A stretch of DNA of 46,205 nucleotides from Evansella tamaricis (GTDB lineage: Bacteria; Bacillota; Bacilli; Bacillales; Salisediminibacteriaceae), in NCBI RefSeq assembly GCF_019042215.1, contig NZ_JAHQCS010000147.1:1-46205 (forward strand), given 5' to 3'. Below are positions 33,671 through 42,728 of the stretch, piece after piece. The notes beneath the pieces were generated by a model. It made no database searches and was not told the DNA's origin. It saw nothing but the letters and a program-made list of their open reading frames with translations. Each line of letters starts with the position of its first letter. Within the stretch, counting starts at the first letter, position 1. The translations under genes and the position numbers were made by a program.

Positions 33671-34645
33671 TTGGATGAAAACTATCTCTTGGTAAACCCC
33701 AACCGTACAAATAAAGATCGAAAGATTCCTCATTCATTAGAGGAAAAGAAAGCAATGAAAAGTAGAGTTATGAGAAAAAACTTTAATAAACTTATGCCAT
33801 ATTTGCTTGTCTTACCTGCAATTACCTTGTTATTTATATTTGTATTGCTTCCATTGATTCTCACATTCTTATTGAGTTTTACAAATTGGAATTTAATGAC
33901 AGTAGAGTTCGATTGGGTTGGAATTAAACAGTATGAGAGGTTATTTAATGATCCATTATTTTGGAAGGTTGTTAGAAATACGTTGGTCTTTACATTTTTT
34001 TCTGTACTTTTAACTTTATGTTTAGCTTTATTTTTTTCAGCGCTATTTGATCAAAAAAGAAAGGGGGGGAGTTTTTATAAGAGTTTGTTATTTGTTCCTT
34101 ACATAACTCCGATGGTTCCCATGAGTATTGTATTCTTATGGCTGCTAGATCAGTATTATGGTTTATTTAATACTGTTCTGGTCGACATTGGCATAGGAAG
34201 AATCCCGTGGTTAACAGATCCACGCTGGGCAATGGTTTCGATCATATTAATCAGTGTCTGGAAAACAATAGGTTACAATACATTAATATTATTAGCGGGT
34301 TTACAGAATGTTCCCAATACAGTAAAAGAAGCTGCGCGGATGGATGGCGCAACTAGTAGGCAGGTTTTTTTACGAATTACGATGCCTCTTCTTTCACCGA
34401 ATATCTTTTTTGTAGTAGTTGTTGGTATTATTACATCCTTTCAGGCTTATGACATTATATACATGATGACAAATGGAGGCCCAGCCAATAGCACAAATAT
34501 GGTTTTGTACTATATGTACCAGCACGGGTTTCAATACTTTGATACAGCTTATGGTTCTGCTATTGCTGTTATCTTATTTTTAGGTTTAATTACAATTACG
34601 TTTGTCCAGCTAAAGTGGTCAAAAAAGTGGGTGCATTATTCATGA
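33671..34645 (+). CDS. ABC sugar/glycerophosphate-type permease (UgpA/MalF-like)
   Basis: This 324-aa membrane protein has a basic 40-residue N-terminus, six helices and the permease EAA loop EAARMDGATSRQVFLRITMP. Two-permease carbohydrate importers (CUT1) show this arrangement; PLILTFLLSFTNWNLM and NGGPANSTNMVLYYMYQHGF are close to UgpA and related proteins. TTG start with GGAGGTGA 8 bp upstream. It is followed by a second permease with ATGA overlap. No ATPase gene is near, so a shared MsmX-type ATPase may be used. Confidence 0.9.
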   Translation: MDENYLLVNPNRTNKDRKIPHSLEEKKAMKSRVMRKNFNKLMPYLLVLPAITLLFIFVLLPLILTFLLSFTNWNLMTVEFDWVGIKQYERLFNDPLFWKVVRNTLVFTFFSVLLTLCLALFFSALFDQKRKGGSFYKSLLFVPYITPMVPMSIVFLWLLDQYYGLFNTVLVDIGIGRIPWLTDPRWAMVSIILISVWKTIGYNTLILLAGLQNVPNTVKEAARMDGATSRQVFLRITMPLLSPNIFFVVVVGIITSFQAYDIIYMMTNGGPANSTNMVLYYMYQHGFQYFDTAYGSAIAVILFLGLITITFVQLKWSKKWVHYS

Positions 34646-35460
34646 CAGTTTCGCATCTAGTCAGATATACAGTTAACATTGGCTTGCTACTGATTACTCT
34701 AATAATAGCTTTTCCGTTTATATGGATGTTAATAGGGTCTATTCAAAGCTTGGAAAATGTCCGTTCTCTTTCTTTTTCTTTTGATGGTTTACAATTCAGC
34801 AACTTTTATGATGCTTGGAACGGAGCACCTTTTGGCAGATATTTTTTCAATAGCTTTTTAATAGCCGTTACTGTTTCAATTATTCAGCTAGTAATTAATA
34901 TCTTTGCAGCATATGCATTTGCTAGATTGAGTTTTAAAGGGAAAAACGTCCTGTTTATTATTGTTTTATCCACGATGATGATCCCAGCTCAAGCCATATT
35001 TATACCCAATTTTATCATTATTTCTGGATTAAATTGGTACAATACGTATTTTGCTTTGATTATTCCTTTCTGTGCTAGTGCTTTTGGCATCTTTCTGATT
35101 AGACAAGCTTTTTTGCAAGTTCCAAAAGAAATAGAGGAATCTGCAATTTTGGAAGGGGCAAATCATTTACAAATTATCTATCATATGATGATCCCTTTAG
35201 CAAAGCCCACAATCATTACGTGCATTTTATTATGCTTTATTAGTCAATACAGTGACTTGTTCTGGCCATTGATTGTTACCAACTCAGAAGATATGCGCAC
35301 AGTTCAGGTCGGTCTTTCTAGTTTTATGAATGATGAAGGGGGTTCAGGACCACAATGGCATATTTTAATGGCTGCATCCACCATGGTTATCATGCCTCTT
35401 GTCATTTTATTTATAATGGCACAGAAGTACATCATGAAAGGTGTACCTGGTGCTAAATAA
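34642..35460 (+). CDS. ABC sugar/glycerophosphate-type permease (UgpE/AraQ-like)
   Basis: This 272-aa membrane protein has six helices and the EAA loop ESAILEGANHLQIIYHMMIP. The C-terminal end (MAQKYIMKGVPGAK) is typical of CUT1 permeases. I take the ATG at 34642, which overlaps the upstream stop as ATGA; a GTG start at 34615 would overlap the first permease by 31 bp. It is the partner of the preceding permease. Confidence 0.9.
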   Translation: MTVSHLVRYTVNIGLLLITLIIAFPFIWMLIGSIQSLENVRSLSFSFDGLQFSNFYDAWNGAPFGRYFFNSFLIAVTVSIIQLVINIFAAYAFARLSFKGKNVLFIIVLSTMMIPAQAIFIPNFIIISGLNWYNTYFALIIPFCASAFGIFLIRQAFLQVPKEIEESAILEGANHLQIIYHMMIPLAKPTIITCILLCFISQYSDLFWPLIVTNSEDMRTVQVGLSSFMNDEGGSGPQWHILMAASTMVIMPLVILFIMAQKYIMKGVPGAK

Positions 35461-35490
35461 TAAAATTATATATATAAGGAGATGTTTCAA

Positions 35491-36825
35491 TTGAAAAGCA
35501 ATTGGATTGTAACTTTTATTTTACTTAGTACCTTGTTGCTGTTTACTGCATGTTCAGAAGGGAATGGGGAATCGTCAGCTGCAGAATCTAATACAAGTAA
35601 TAAGGACAGTAATGACAATTCGGTATCAGAAGATAATGCGAATGATTCACCATTAGAGCTTGAGTTTTGGTATGGAAATGGTGGAGATGTAGGGGAACTA
35701 ATTGTAGCTCAAGTAGAAAAATTTAACGAATCTCAAGATAACATTTATGTCAATGCAATTTTCCAAGATAATTATAATACGATAGCTGAAAAGTTACAGG
35801 CTACTGTCGTAGGTGGAAATTTACCGGATATCGTACAGTTAAATTCTCGAAACTGGCATACTTTTGGAGAGAGTGATGTTTTACTAGATTTAACAACAGT
35901 AATAGAGAATGATAATGATTTCCAGATAGATGATTTTGACAATGGATTAATCAAGGACACATTATTAAATGGTGGACAATACGGATTACCGTTTAATAGA
36001 AGTACTCCTATCCTTTATTATAATAAGGATTTATTGGATCAACTTGGATATGATAGTGAAAACCCTCTAGAGAATTGGGTTGATGTGGAAGAGATTTCAA
36101 AAGCAATTGTCGATAGTAGTGATGAGGAACGATTTGGATTTACTGCACTACTTGATGCTTGGTACTTTTATTCCTTAGCATGGAGTAACGGGGGAGAACT
36201 AGTCAATGAGGGTGGAGAAATTGTCTTTGATTCTCCTGAATCAGCAGCAGGACTTCAGTTCTGGGCAGACATGGCAGAGGCTGGTCTTATGTTACCACCA
36301 ACTGCATCTGGCAGTAACTCTGGACAATTACTCGCCGAACACTTTTATGATGAAAAAGTAGGAATTTTAATGACTACAACAGGTGCACTTACATTTATTG
36401 AAATGAATACAGATTTTGAACTAGGGACTGCAATTCTACCAAAATTTGATAAACATGCTGCACCAACAGGTGGAGGTAACTTATCAATTGTAAGTAGGAT
36501 TGATGAGGAAAGACAAGATGCTGCATGGGAGTTTTTAAAGTTTATGACAGATACAGAGCAAGTGATTGAGTTCTCTACAGCAACAGGTTATATCCCCTAT
36601 CGGGAATCTGCATTCCAATCTGAGGAGATGCAAAAATTTTATGGGGAAACTCCAAATGCATTAACTGGATATAAGCAAATGGCGTATGTTCATTCAAGTC
36701 CTAGTGGATATGCAAATATTGAAGTGGAAATAGCGAATGCAATGGAAAGGACATTTGTTGATGATATTACCGCTTTAGAGGCATTGCAAGAAGCGGCAAA
36801 CACAATGAGAAGTCGTATTCAGTAA
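35491..36825 (+). CDS. ABC transporter substrate-binding lipoprotein (UgpB-like)
   Basis: This 444-aa lipoprotein has signal FILLSTLLLFTAC, a Ser/Asn/Asp-rich linker, then a family-1 binding fold. WYGNGGDVGELIVAQVEKFN, NLPDIVQLNSRNWHTFG-like and PFNRSTPILYYNKDLLDQLG match glycerol-3-phosphate- and sugar-binding proteins of CUT1 importers. I choose TTG 35491 because AAGGAG is directly in front of the ATG at 35482, too close to be used. It completes the importer with the two permeases. The substrate is uncertain; glycerophosphodiesters, glycerol-3-phosphate or a sugar are possible. Confidence 0.9.
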   Translation: MKSNWIVTFILLSTLLLFTACSEGNGESSAAESNTSNKDSNDNSVSEDNANDSPLELEFWYGNGGDVGELIVAQVEKFNESQDNIYVNAIFQDNYNTIAEKLQATVVGGNLPDIVQLNSRNWHTFGESDVLLDLTTVIENDNDFQIDDFDNGLIKDTLLNGGQYGLPFNRSTPILYYNKDLLDQLGYDSENPLENWVDVEEISKAIVDSSDEERFGFTALLDAWYFYSLAWSNGGELVNEGGEIVFDSPESAAGLQFWADMAEAGLMLPPTASGSNSGQLLAEHFYDEKVGILMTTTGALTFIEMNTDFELGTAILPKFDKHAAPTGGGNLSIVSRIDEERQDAAWEFLKFMTDTEQVIEFSTATGYIPYRESAFQSEEMQKFYGETPNALTGYKQMAYVHSSPSGYANIEVEIANAMERTFVDDITALEALQEAANTMRSRIQ

Positions 36826-36916
36826 AATAAATTCGAGGAAAAAGAAGCGGCAGGCTCGCTGTGGATTGGCGAATTAATATTATCGAATTTAATTTACAAG
36901 AATAAAAGGAGAAATA

Positions 36917-36943
36917 AAGGGCATTGTTCATCGCAATGCCCTT
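36917..36943 (+). terminator. Terminator after the Ugp-like operon
   Basis: AAGGGCATTG and CAATGCCCTT form a perfect 10-bp stem with a 7-nt loop, followed by CCTTCTACCTTT. It separates the importer from the HIT gene. Confidence 0.8.
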
Positions 36944-37061
36944 CCTTCTACCTTTCCTACAATGAAATGTAAACTTTTTGATAAATATATATCATAGATG
37001 TTGTCCAGGTGAATGTATATACAATAAAACAAAATATAATCGCTAAAGGAGTTACTTAACG

Positions 37062-37928
37062 TTGAGACAAGCAGATACATGGTATGAAACGTTTCGGGAA
37101 TATAAAAATAAGGGAAATATAACATTTTTCTCAAGTCAAAGTCCCTATATAGATGTATCTATTAATGACTTTCATCTTTACTCTCATTGGATGGGACCTA
37201 AAGAAACAATGAGAGCCCATCAATGGTCTGGGGATGTGTTAGTGAAAATGATGGTGAGTGACATTTCTGTGCAGGGAGATACAGGAGAGAGGTACTACGA
37301 CCCTGACAAACGAAGAATTAAAGGACAAGTCATAGATTCAAGCAATAACGTTGTTGATATTGGCTTTCCGGTTCTCCTGCAAAAGCTATCTGGAGAAGGT
37401 GTTTCCTTAAAAACGGGGGAATGGATTGAAGCTAACTGGCATTCGCCAATCTTAATCTACCCTTTAGATGTAAATAAGTCGTTAAAGGATTGGGGACAGT
37501 GGACAACATTTTTACAAAAGGATACATGCCCAATGTGTCTTTATCCACGTAAAGATTTTTTGATTGCTGAATTGTCTGTTTCCAAACTTTATTTAAGTCC
37601 AAATCAACGCTGGTTAGGGTATGTATATGCGGTATTTAATGACCATAAAACGGATCTACATCAATTGAACCTAGCAGATAATGTCCGTTTTTATGAAGAT
37701 GCTATGACAGCACTAAAAGCTGTAAATAAGGCTTTTCATCCTGAAAAAATGAATATCGATAATTTAGGAAATAAAATACCACATTTACACTGGCACATTA
37801 TCCCTAGGTATGCAGGTGATGAAAATTGGCGAAATCCAACTTGGGCTGATTGGTATGAAGGAAAGCATTCTCACCTATCTAGAGAGCAATATAAAACGAT
37901 CATGAGTGCCATAAAAGCTTTTTTATAA
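37062..37928 (+). CDS. HIT-family hydrolase with unknown N-terminal domain
   Basis: The C-terminal half (from about 155) is a HIT domain: DTCPMCLYPRKD at its start and PHLHWHIIPRY with the HxHxH catalytic triad. HIT proteins hydrolyse or transfer nucleoside phosphates. The first 150 residues form an extra beta-rich domain (DVSINDFHLYSHWMG, LVKMMVSDISVQGDTGERYY, VSLKTGEWIEANWHSP) that I do not recognise. TTG start with AAAGGAG 8 bp upstream. The gene lies after a terminator, so it has its own promoter. With a HAD phosphatase next, it may act on a phosphate ester made or imported here. Confidence 0.85.
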   Translation: MRQADTWYETFREYKNKGNITFFSSQSPYIDVSINDFHLYSHWMGPKETMRAHQWSGDVLVKMMVSDISVQGDTGERYYDPDKRRIKGQVIDSSNNVVDIGFPVLLQKLSGEGVSLKTGEWIEANWHSPILIYPLDVNKSLKDWGQWTTFLQKDTCPMCLYPRKDFLIAELSVSKLYLSPNQRWLGYVYAVFNDHKTDLHQLNLADNVRFYEDAMTALKAVNKAFHPEKMNIDNLGNKIPHLHWHIIPRYAGDENWRNPTWADWYEGKHSHLSREQYKTIMSAIKAFL

Positions 37929-38049
37929 CTGAAATAAAGAATAGAATCTAGCATTTTATTGTGAAGTATTTTGAAATATGAGGAGTTTATTCTTAATTTG
38001 TTGTTGTTGTGCAATTGATTCCCGTTCAACCTAGAGGAGGATATATAGA

Positions 38050-38883
38050 ATGAATGGTTTGATCATTGATCTTGATGGCACTGTTTATAGTGGTAACACA
38101 CTTATTCCTGGAGCGAGAGAATTTATCGAATCCATACAGATTCAAAAAATACCATATCTGTTTGTAACTAATAATTCGTACCGAAATCCAGAAGATATTG
38201 CTGGAAAATTAATAGATTTAGGAATTAACGCAAAGAAAGAAGATATATATACATCTTCTCTAGCTACAGTAGAATATATTAAACATAAACTGGACAAGAA
38301 GAGAATCTCAGTTATTGGGGGAGAGCGTTTAAAGGAAGCATTTCAAGAAGCAGGCTACACCTTATCTAATCTGGAGCAAACGGAAGTTATCATTCAAGGG
38401 GTAGATCCATCCTTTACCTATGAAACATTAGAGAAATGTGTTAATAGATTGCTTGCAGGTGCAGACTATATTTTAACTAATCCAGATCTACTTATTCCAA
38501 TAGAGGGAGGATTTAGTCCAGGCGCGGGCTCCATAGCTGCAGCGATACAATCTGCCAGCCAGGTGAAACCCAAAATCATAGGGAAACCATCCTCCATAAT
38601 AATGGAGTATGCTATAAAAAAGCTCGGTTTACCTAACGAAAAAGTGATTGTAGTTGGTGACAATCTATTAACTGATATGCATGCAGGTTATAAAGCAAAG
38701 TGTCAAACGGCATGGATAATGACTGGTCTTGCACCACAACAAAAGGAACAGGGGATTCTAGAGAAACAGGCATTTCAACCTGATTTTATTTGTGAAAACT
38801 TAAAAACATTTTTAATAGAATTAGAAGCCGTAGGTGTCTTGGCAAAACAGGGTCCAGGAAAAAAACATCAATATGCTAAATAG
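38050..38883 (+). CDS. HAD-superfamily phosphatase (NagD/AraL-type, class IIA)
   Basis: This 277-aa protein has all HAD motifs: LIIDLDGTVYSG (DxDGT), LFVTNNS, the Lys in KIIGKPSS and VVGDNLLTDMHAG. The C2A cap is in the middle (SVIGGERLKEAFQEAGYTL, IQGVDPSFTY). Related NagD, AraL and PGP enzymes dephosphorylate small sugar or glycerol phosphates. AGAGGAGG precedes the ATG. It follows the HIT gene by 120 bp and comes before the MFS gene; function within organophosphate use is inferred. Confidence 0.92.
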   Translation: MNGLIIDLDGTVYSGNTLIPGAREFIESIQIQKIPYLFVTNNSYRNPEDIAGKLIDLGINAKKEDIYTSSLATVEYIKHKLDKKRISVIGGERLKEAFQEAGYTLSNLEQTEVIIQGVDPSFTYETLEKCVNRLLAGADYILTNPDLLIPIEGGFSPGAGSIAAAIQSASQVKPKIIGKPSSIIMEYAIKKLGLPNEKVIVVGDNLLTDMHAGYKAKCQTAWIMTGLAPQQKEQGILEKQAFQPDFICENLKTFLIELEAVGVLAKQGPGKKHQYAK

Positions 38884-38948
38884 TGCAAGATATCCAATAT
38901 TACAAAACAATATAATCCGTTATAGTAGTTTCAAAAGAAAGGATAGAT

Positions 38949-40169
38949 ATGATAAAGCGTACAGTCTTACTTTGGTGTCTTATTATTTCAATTTTTATGT
39001 CAGCGATAAATGTTATGATTTTATCCACTTCGGCTTCACAAATAGCCGACGATTTAGAAGCGCTTTCCTCTGTTAATTTAATCTTTACCGCTTATTTATT
39101 GACACAAGCTATAGCAATTCCACTTTTTGGAAAACTGTCTGACATAATAGGACGTAAATTGATGATGGTAGTAGGAATAGGATTCTTTTTAATAGGCACC
39201 ATTTTTTCTGGATTCTCAGATAGTATAGGAACACTTGTCGTTTGGCGAATGATCCAAGGGATTGGAGGAGGGGCCATTCAACCAGTTGCGATGATCATTA
39301 TTTCAGATGTATACGATGGGGATCACAGAGCTAAAATACAGGGAAATGTATCTTCTGTTTGGGCATTAGCATCCATCATGGGACCAATTTTAGGTGGCTT
39401 TCTTATCGAATATTTTCATTGGAGTTGGATTTTCTGGATTAATATTCCTTTTGGGATACTGGCTTTACTGGGAATCTCTCTCTTTTATGAAGAGAATAGG
39501 GTACAAAAAAAAGTAGAAGTTGATTTTAGGGGAATGCTGTACCTTAGTATTGGCATTGCAACTTTCATTTTGTTCCTGACAAAAGGAGGGGAGACTTGGA
39601 CTTTTTTTTCTGGACCGAGTATTTTATCCCTTATACTTCTTGTTGTGGTGTTTAGTATATTTTTAAGGGAAGAAAATCACGCAAATAATCCCATAATTCC
39701 ATTATATATATGGAAGGATCCAATAGCTGTTTTAGCGTTTTTTGGTACTTTTTGTGTTGGGATCATTATGATTAGCGTCATTGTCTTTTTCCCTTTCTAT
39801 TTATCTGAGGTGAAAAATATTTCTCCTTCGATTTCTGGATGGGGAGTAAGTATCATGTCTATTAGCTGGGCAATTAGTGCTGCTGTTTTTGGAAAAATAA
39901 TATATCGGCTGGGAATCCTATCTGCCTGTTTAATAGGAAGTGTTTTTATAACCGTTGGCATAACTCAAGTATTAACATTAGATCTGTCGTTCATGTTTAT
40001 TGGAACCGGTATTATAGGCTTAGGGATTGGTACTCTTACGATATCTTTCATCACCTTAATTCAGCATCGATTTTCAATGTCTCAGAGAGGTATCGCCATT
40101 TCCCTCCTGGATTTTCTAAGAGTATTAGGAAGCACAGTAGGAACAGCATTGGTGGGACTTTTACTTTAA
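38949..40169 (+). CDS. MFS transporter, DHA2/EmrB-like, probably short at the C-terminus
   Basis: This 406-aa membrane protein has about twelve hydrophobic segments. GKLSDIIGRKLMM is MFS motif A, RMIQGIGGGAIQPVA is motif B-like, and SVWALASIMGPILGGFLIE is motif C as in drug-proton antiporters. DHA2 proteins usually have over 450 residues; here the stop comes right after LDFLRVLGSTVGTALVG, a segment normally followed by about two more helices. It may be C-terminally truncated. GAAAGGAT lies upstream of the ATG. Confidence 0.85.
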   Translation: MIKRTVLLWCLIISIFMSAINVMILSTSASQIADDLEALSSVNLIFTAYLLTQAIAIPLFGKLSDIIGRKLMMVVGIGFFLIGTIFSGFSDSIGTLVVWRMIQGIGGGAIQPVAMIIISDVYDGDHRAKIQGNVSSVWALASIMGPILGGFLIEYFHWSWIFWINIPFGILALLGISLFYEENRVQKKVEVDFRGMLYLSIGIATFILFLTKGGETWTFFSGPSILSLILLVVVFSIFLREENHANNPIIPLYIWKDPIAVLAFFGTFCVGIIMISVIVFFPFYLSEVKNISPSISGWGVSIMSISWAISAAVFGKIIYRLGILSACLIGSVFITVGITQVLTLDLSFMFIGTGIIGLGIGTLTISFITLIQHRFSMSQRGIAISLLDFLRVLGSTVGTALVGLLL

Positions 40170-40245
40170 ATATTGGATTCTCTAAAAAATGTGGTGAGGG
40201 CTCTGTGAAGGGGGAAGTTCACTAAGAGCGTGGAAGAGGACAATA

Positions 40246-40321
40246 GAAATGGATTCGCTGCTCCAATCCACTTAGGTATCGTTCGAGTACGATAGAAACC
40301 TAGGAGCAGCATCGCATTTCC
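40246..40321. repeat. Nested imperfect inverted repeat
   Basis: GAAATGGATTCGCTGCTCC on the left matches GGAGCAGCATCGCATTTCC on the right with few changes, and TAGGTATCGT/ACGATAGAAACCTA pair inside around TCGA. This is an extended hairpin between the MFS gene and the 104-aa gene. There is no T-run. It may be a repeat element or a processed RNA structure. Confidence 0.5.
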
Positions 40322-40384
40322 ACTAGAAGGCTCTCCACTACCCTAAGCTCGTGACCAAGGCATTTGCGCTTTTCTTACAATAAT

Positions 40385-40699
40385 CTAGTCAAGCCAATGT
40401 TTGAATTCTTCTTTTTCTTCTTCTGTTAAAAGTCCCAGTTCCTTTTTTGCTTGAAAAACAAAGATATCGTCATTGGAAGAAAAATGATTAAACCTTGACC
40501 AGATTTTTTGATTTAGTTTATGAAATTCATGTATATGCTCAGTTAGCTTATAGTAAGGTAAATTTCCATTTTTCCATTCTATAAAATGCTCATACAGTGG
40601 CTGAAGGGCATCCTCAGTCGTCTTTTTGTGATACTGGTCAATAATTTCACGGTTTCTCGCACGTTCTGCTTTGGATTTCTTGTTACTATGAGATTTCAA
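40385..40699 (-). CDS. Hypothetical 104-aa protein
   Basis: This is a soluble charged protein. TTG start with AAAGGAGTT 8 bp upstream. The N-terminus is basic (MKSHSNKKSKAERARNRE), and the rest is helical with several aromatic residues (PLYEHFIEWKNGNLPYYKLTE, KIWSRFNHFSSND) and an acidic end (LTEEEKEEFKHWLD). This suggests a compact helical bundle. The family is not recognised. It stands alone on the minus strand. Confidence 0.65.
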   Translation of the reverse strand: MKSHSNKKSKAERARNREIIDQYHKKTTEDALQPLYEHFIEWKNGNLPYYKLTEHIHEFHKLNQKIWSRFNHFSSNDDIFVFQAKKELGLLTEEEKEEFKHWLD

Positions 40700-41194
40700 T
40701 CTGTTAACTCCTTTCTATCGTACTAATAGTTTTCATTATTTGTATTATATACGTGGCAGAATTCCTATAAACCCGTCACTTTCACTACTCCCACCTTAAC
40801 AAAGGAGTAAAGGGGTCATTTTTCCAAGGATAGAGGGACAAGGTGCATGTCGAATGGGACAACAAATATCACATGAGGCCAGAACACAATCAAAGTTTCA
40901 TTGAAAACCGAAAAGGACAACAAGTAAAGTTTCATTGAAAATCCGAATAATAAACAACCATTGCGAAGTATATTTCCAACTAATGATTGCAGCAGTATTA
41001 TTTTATTCGGGTTTCTCATTGATGAAACCACTTGTCTCCCAGCCACGATAGTTTCTGGAGTCACCTTGTTAGGTTTCTAGAAAGCCCAGTCCTGATGGTA
41101 AAAGCGAACATAATACATTAATCTAACACGAACTAAATAAACATAATCGAATCAAAGAAGGGTATTTATGGATGACATGGAATTGTCACTACTG
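40700..41194. other. Intergenic region with short direct repeat
   Basis: AAAGTTTCATTGAAAA occurs twice, near 40893 and 40927, and GAAACC...GGTTTC variants follow. A weak minus-strand frame crosses the repeat. I see no supported gene; it may be the decayed edge of a mobile element. Confidence 0.4.
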
Positions 41195-41437
41195 TCACAT
41201 TGATTTTTCCACGTCGTTCCTCTCGTTTTTTTCTTCAGAACTTCTCAAACTATGTTCTAATTGTTCTATCTTTAAGGTCAAGTTATCCATTTTCTTATTC
41301 AAAGCTATTACATCAATATCTGTTTCGCCGCCCTTTAATTCCAATAACCGTCTTTTGTGCCATAACACGCCCAATGTTATAATGATTGCTGTTAGAAATG
41401 GAAAAATAGAAATAAGAAAAATATAAAATCCATTCAT
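41195..41437 (-). CDS. Small membrane protein with coiled coil, 80 aa
   Basis: One N-terminal transmembrane helix (FYIFLISIFPFLTAIIITLG) is followed by a basic junction (WHKRR) and a 45-residue amphipathic coiled coil (ALNKKMDNLTLKIEQLEHSL), ending in charged residues. The layout (single helix plus coiled coil) resembles PspB-like or YtxH-like envelope proteins, but no signature is present. GGGGAGG precedes the ATG by 8-9 bp. It is divergent from the pair starting at 41726. Confidence 0.65.
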   Translation of the reverse strand: MNGFYIFLISIFPFLTAIIITLGVLWHKRRLLELKGGETDIDVIALNKKMDNLTLKIEQLEHSLRSSEEKNERNDVEKSM

Positions 41438-41636
41438 AAGAATACCTCCCCTTGTTACTATAGAATTTGATACATAATAATTCTAGATTAGCACTCGAAT
41501 TCCTGCGACATAGAAAAACAAGATTTTCTTTCCTACTACGACCAAGAAGCTGTTTTTAATTAAAGCGAGAAACTCGCTTCATCCCTCCACTCTATTTTTC
41601 CCAACATCAAAAATCATTAGAACCACTGTAGAATAA

Positions 41637-41654
41637 TATAAATAGTCTTTCATC
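41637..41654 (+). promoter_or_regulatory. Shared palindrome, copy 7 (weak)
   Basis: TATAAATAGTCTTTCATC matches ATAAA, TCTTT and AT of the shared motif, and GTGAGATCAGG lies at the -10-like distance as in copy 2. It is 72 bp upstream of the 64-aa gene. This copy is the least certain. Confidence 0.35.
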
Positions 41655-41725
41655 ATAAAGGCTGGTGAGATCAGGAGGTTTCTAATACAATGTAGTATAC
41701 AAGAATAGGAAAGGAGTTGGCAGAG

Positions 41726-41920
41726 ATGACATCCTTCTCTAATCATCGTTTTAAATTCACTTATAATAGTTGGTTAAAGACATATTCCAAGGAACATCAA
41801 GATTATCTAAGGAGAAAACGTTATAACTGGGGTCTCATTGGCAGAATCAATTTTGATCCTGGGAGGCAGGGTGAATCGAAGCAGGATTTATACACATCTC
41901 TTCCGGCAGAAGTTTTTTAG
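41726..41920 (+). CDS. Hypothetical 64-aa protein
   Basis: MTSFSNHRFKFTYNSWLK ... is a basic, aromatic-rich small protein (KRYNWGLIGRINFDPGRQG). AAAGGAG lies 9-10 bp before the ATG; the TTG at 41717 is too close to it. It precedes the next gene with only 2 bp between, so the two are probably translated together. Family not recognised. Confidence 0.55.
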   Translation: MTSFSNHRFKFTYNSWLKTYSKEHQDYLRRKRYNWGLIGRINFDPGRQGESKQDLYTSLPAEVF

Positions 41921-41922
41921 GC

Positions 41923-42666
41923 GTGGTCTACTTCAGGAAATATTATTTTAATAGAAAAAAACAGAGGCATGTATTTGAAATTGTTATTGATGATAAAAAC
42001 AAAGAGATTTTTGAACGATATCGTGTCGTTTTCCTTGAGGACGGGACCCCGTTGACGATTTTTCTGCTCGATGATCCAGAGGAGGAGCTAAGGGAGCAAT
42101 TCCATTTACAAGATTTTTCTGAAATGAACTTGGCTGTACTTCACTTCAAGCTTGTTCACATATTGCTGAAGGATTTTGTGGAAGAACTATTTGTGGAAAA
42201 AGTGGGGAATTCCTTTGAGAGAGATGTGGAACGGCCAGGGCAACCAATACCAGAAGAGTTTCAGCAGTTCGCCAAAACATATGATATGCTCGATAAACGC
42301 TCTAGCAAGATGAAAAAACATTATCTGGTTGATTTCTCTAGTGAACAGAAGCATTGGATTATCGTTTCTCAGCGAAAGAGTGAAGCGTATCGCAAACTTT
42401 TTGAGTATGGACATCAATGTGACAAACTTGATAGTCTTTTCTTTGAAAACGATGGTGAGCGGCCAGAACCATCGGGGAAAAACCTGAATTTAATACATAT
42501 AAAAGATTATTTCCATCAGGAAACGATCAAGAAACAAGCTAAAAAACTGGAATTCATCCAGACTGTTATTGTCCCATTAAATATAATGGACTACAAAGAG
42601 CAGCGGAGACAGAAAAGAATCCATCAAAAAAAGGAGTATCAACAAAAAAGGTTGAAAAGGAGATAA
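41923..42666 (+). CDS. Hypothetical 247-aa protein with basic C-terminus
   Basis: GTG start 2 bp after the stop of the 64-aa gene, suggesting translational coupling; there is no separate strong ribosome site. The protein begins with beta-type segments (FRKYYFNRKKQRHVFEIVID, ERYRVVFLEDGTPLTIFLLD), then helical and mixed parts (EEELREQFHLQDF, NLAVLHFKLVHILLKDFVEE). It ends in a strongly basic helix (KEQRRQKRIHQKKEYQQKR). The tail may bind nucleic acid. Family not recognised. Confidence 0.65.
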   Translation: MVYFRKYYFNRKKQRHVFEIVIDDKNKEIFERYRVVFLEDGTPLTIFLLDDPEEELREQFHLQDFSEMNLAVLHFKLVHILLKDFVEELFVEKVGNSFERDVERPGQPIPEEFQQFAKTYDMLDKRSSKMKKHYLVDFSSEQKHWIIVSQRKSEAYRKLFEYGHQCDKLDSLFFENDGERPEPSGKNLNLIHIKDYFHQETIKKQAKKLEFIQTVIVPLNIMDYKEQRRQKRIHQKKEYQQKRLKRR

Positions 42667-42728
42667 AAGCCCCACTATACCTACTGTTTCATGTTGAATA
42701 TTTAGGAGTTGGAAAGGATTTGTAGCCA

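Noticed and set aside
40816-41064. 82-aa minus-strand protein
   Set aside because: Runs through a short direct repeat; no ribosome site.
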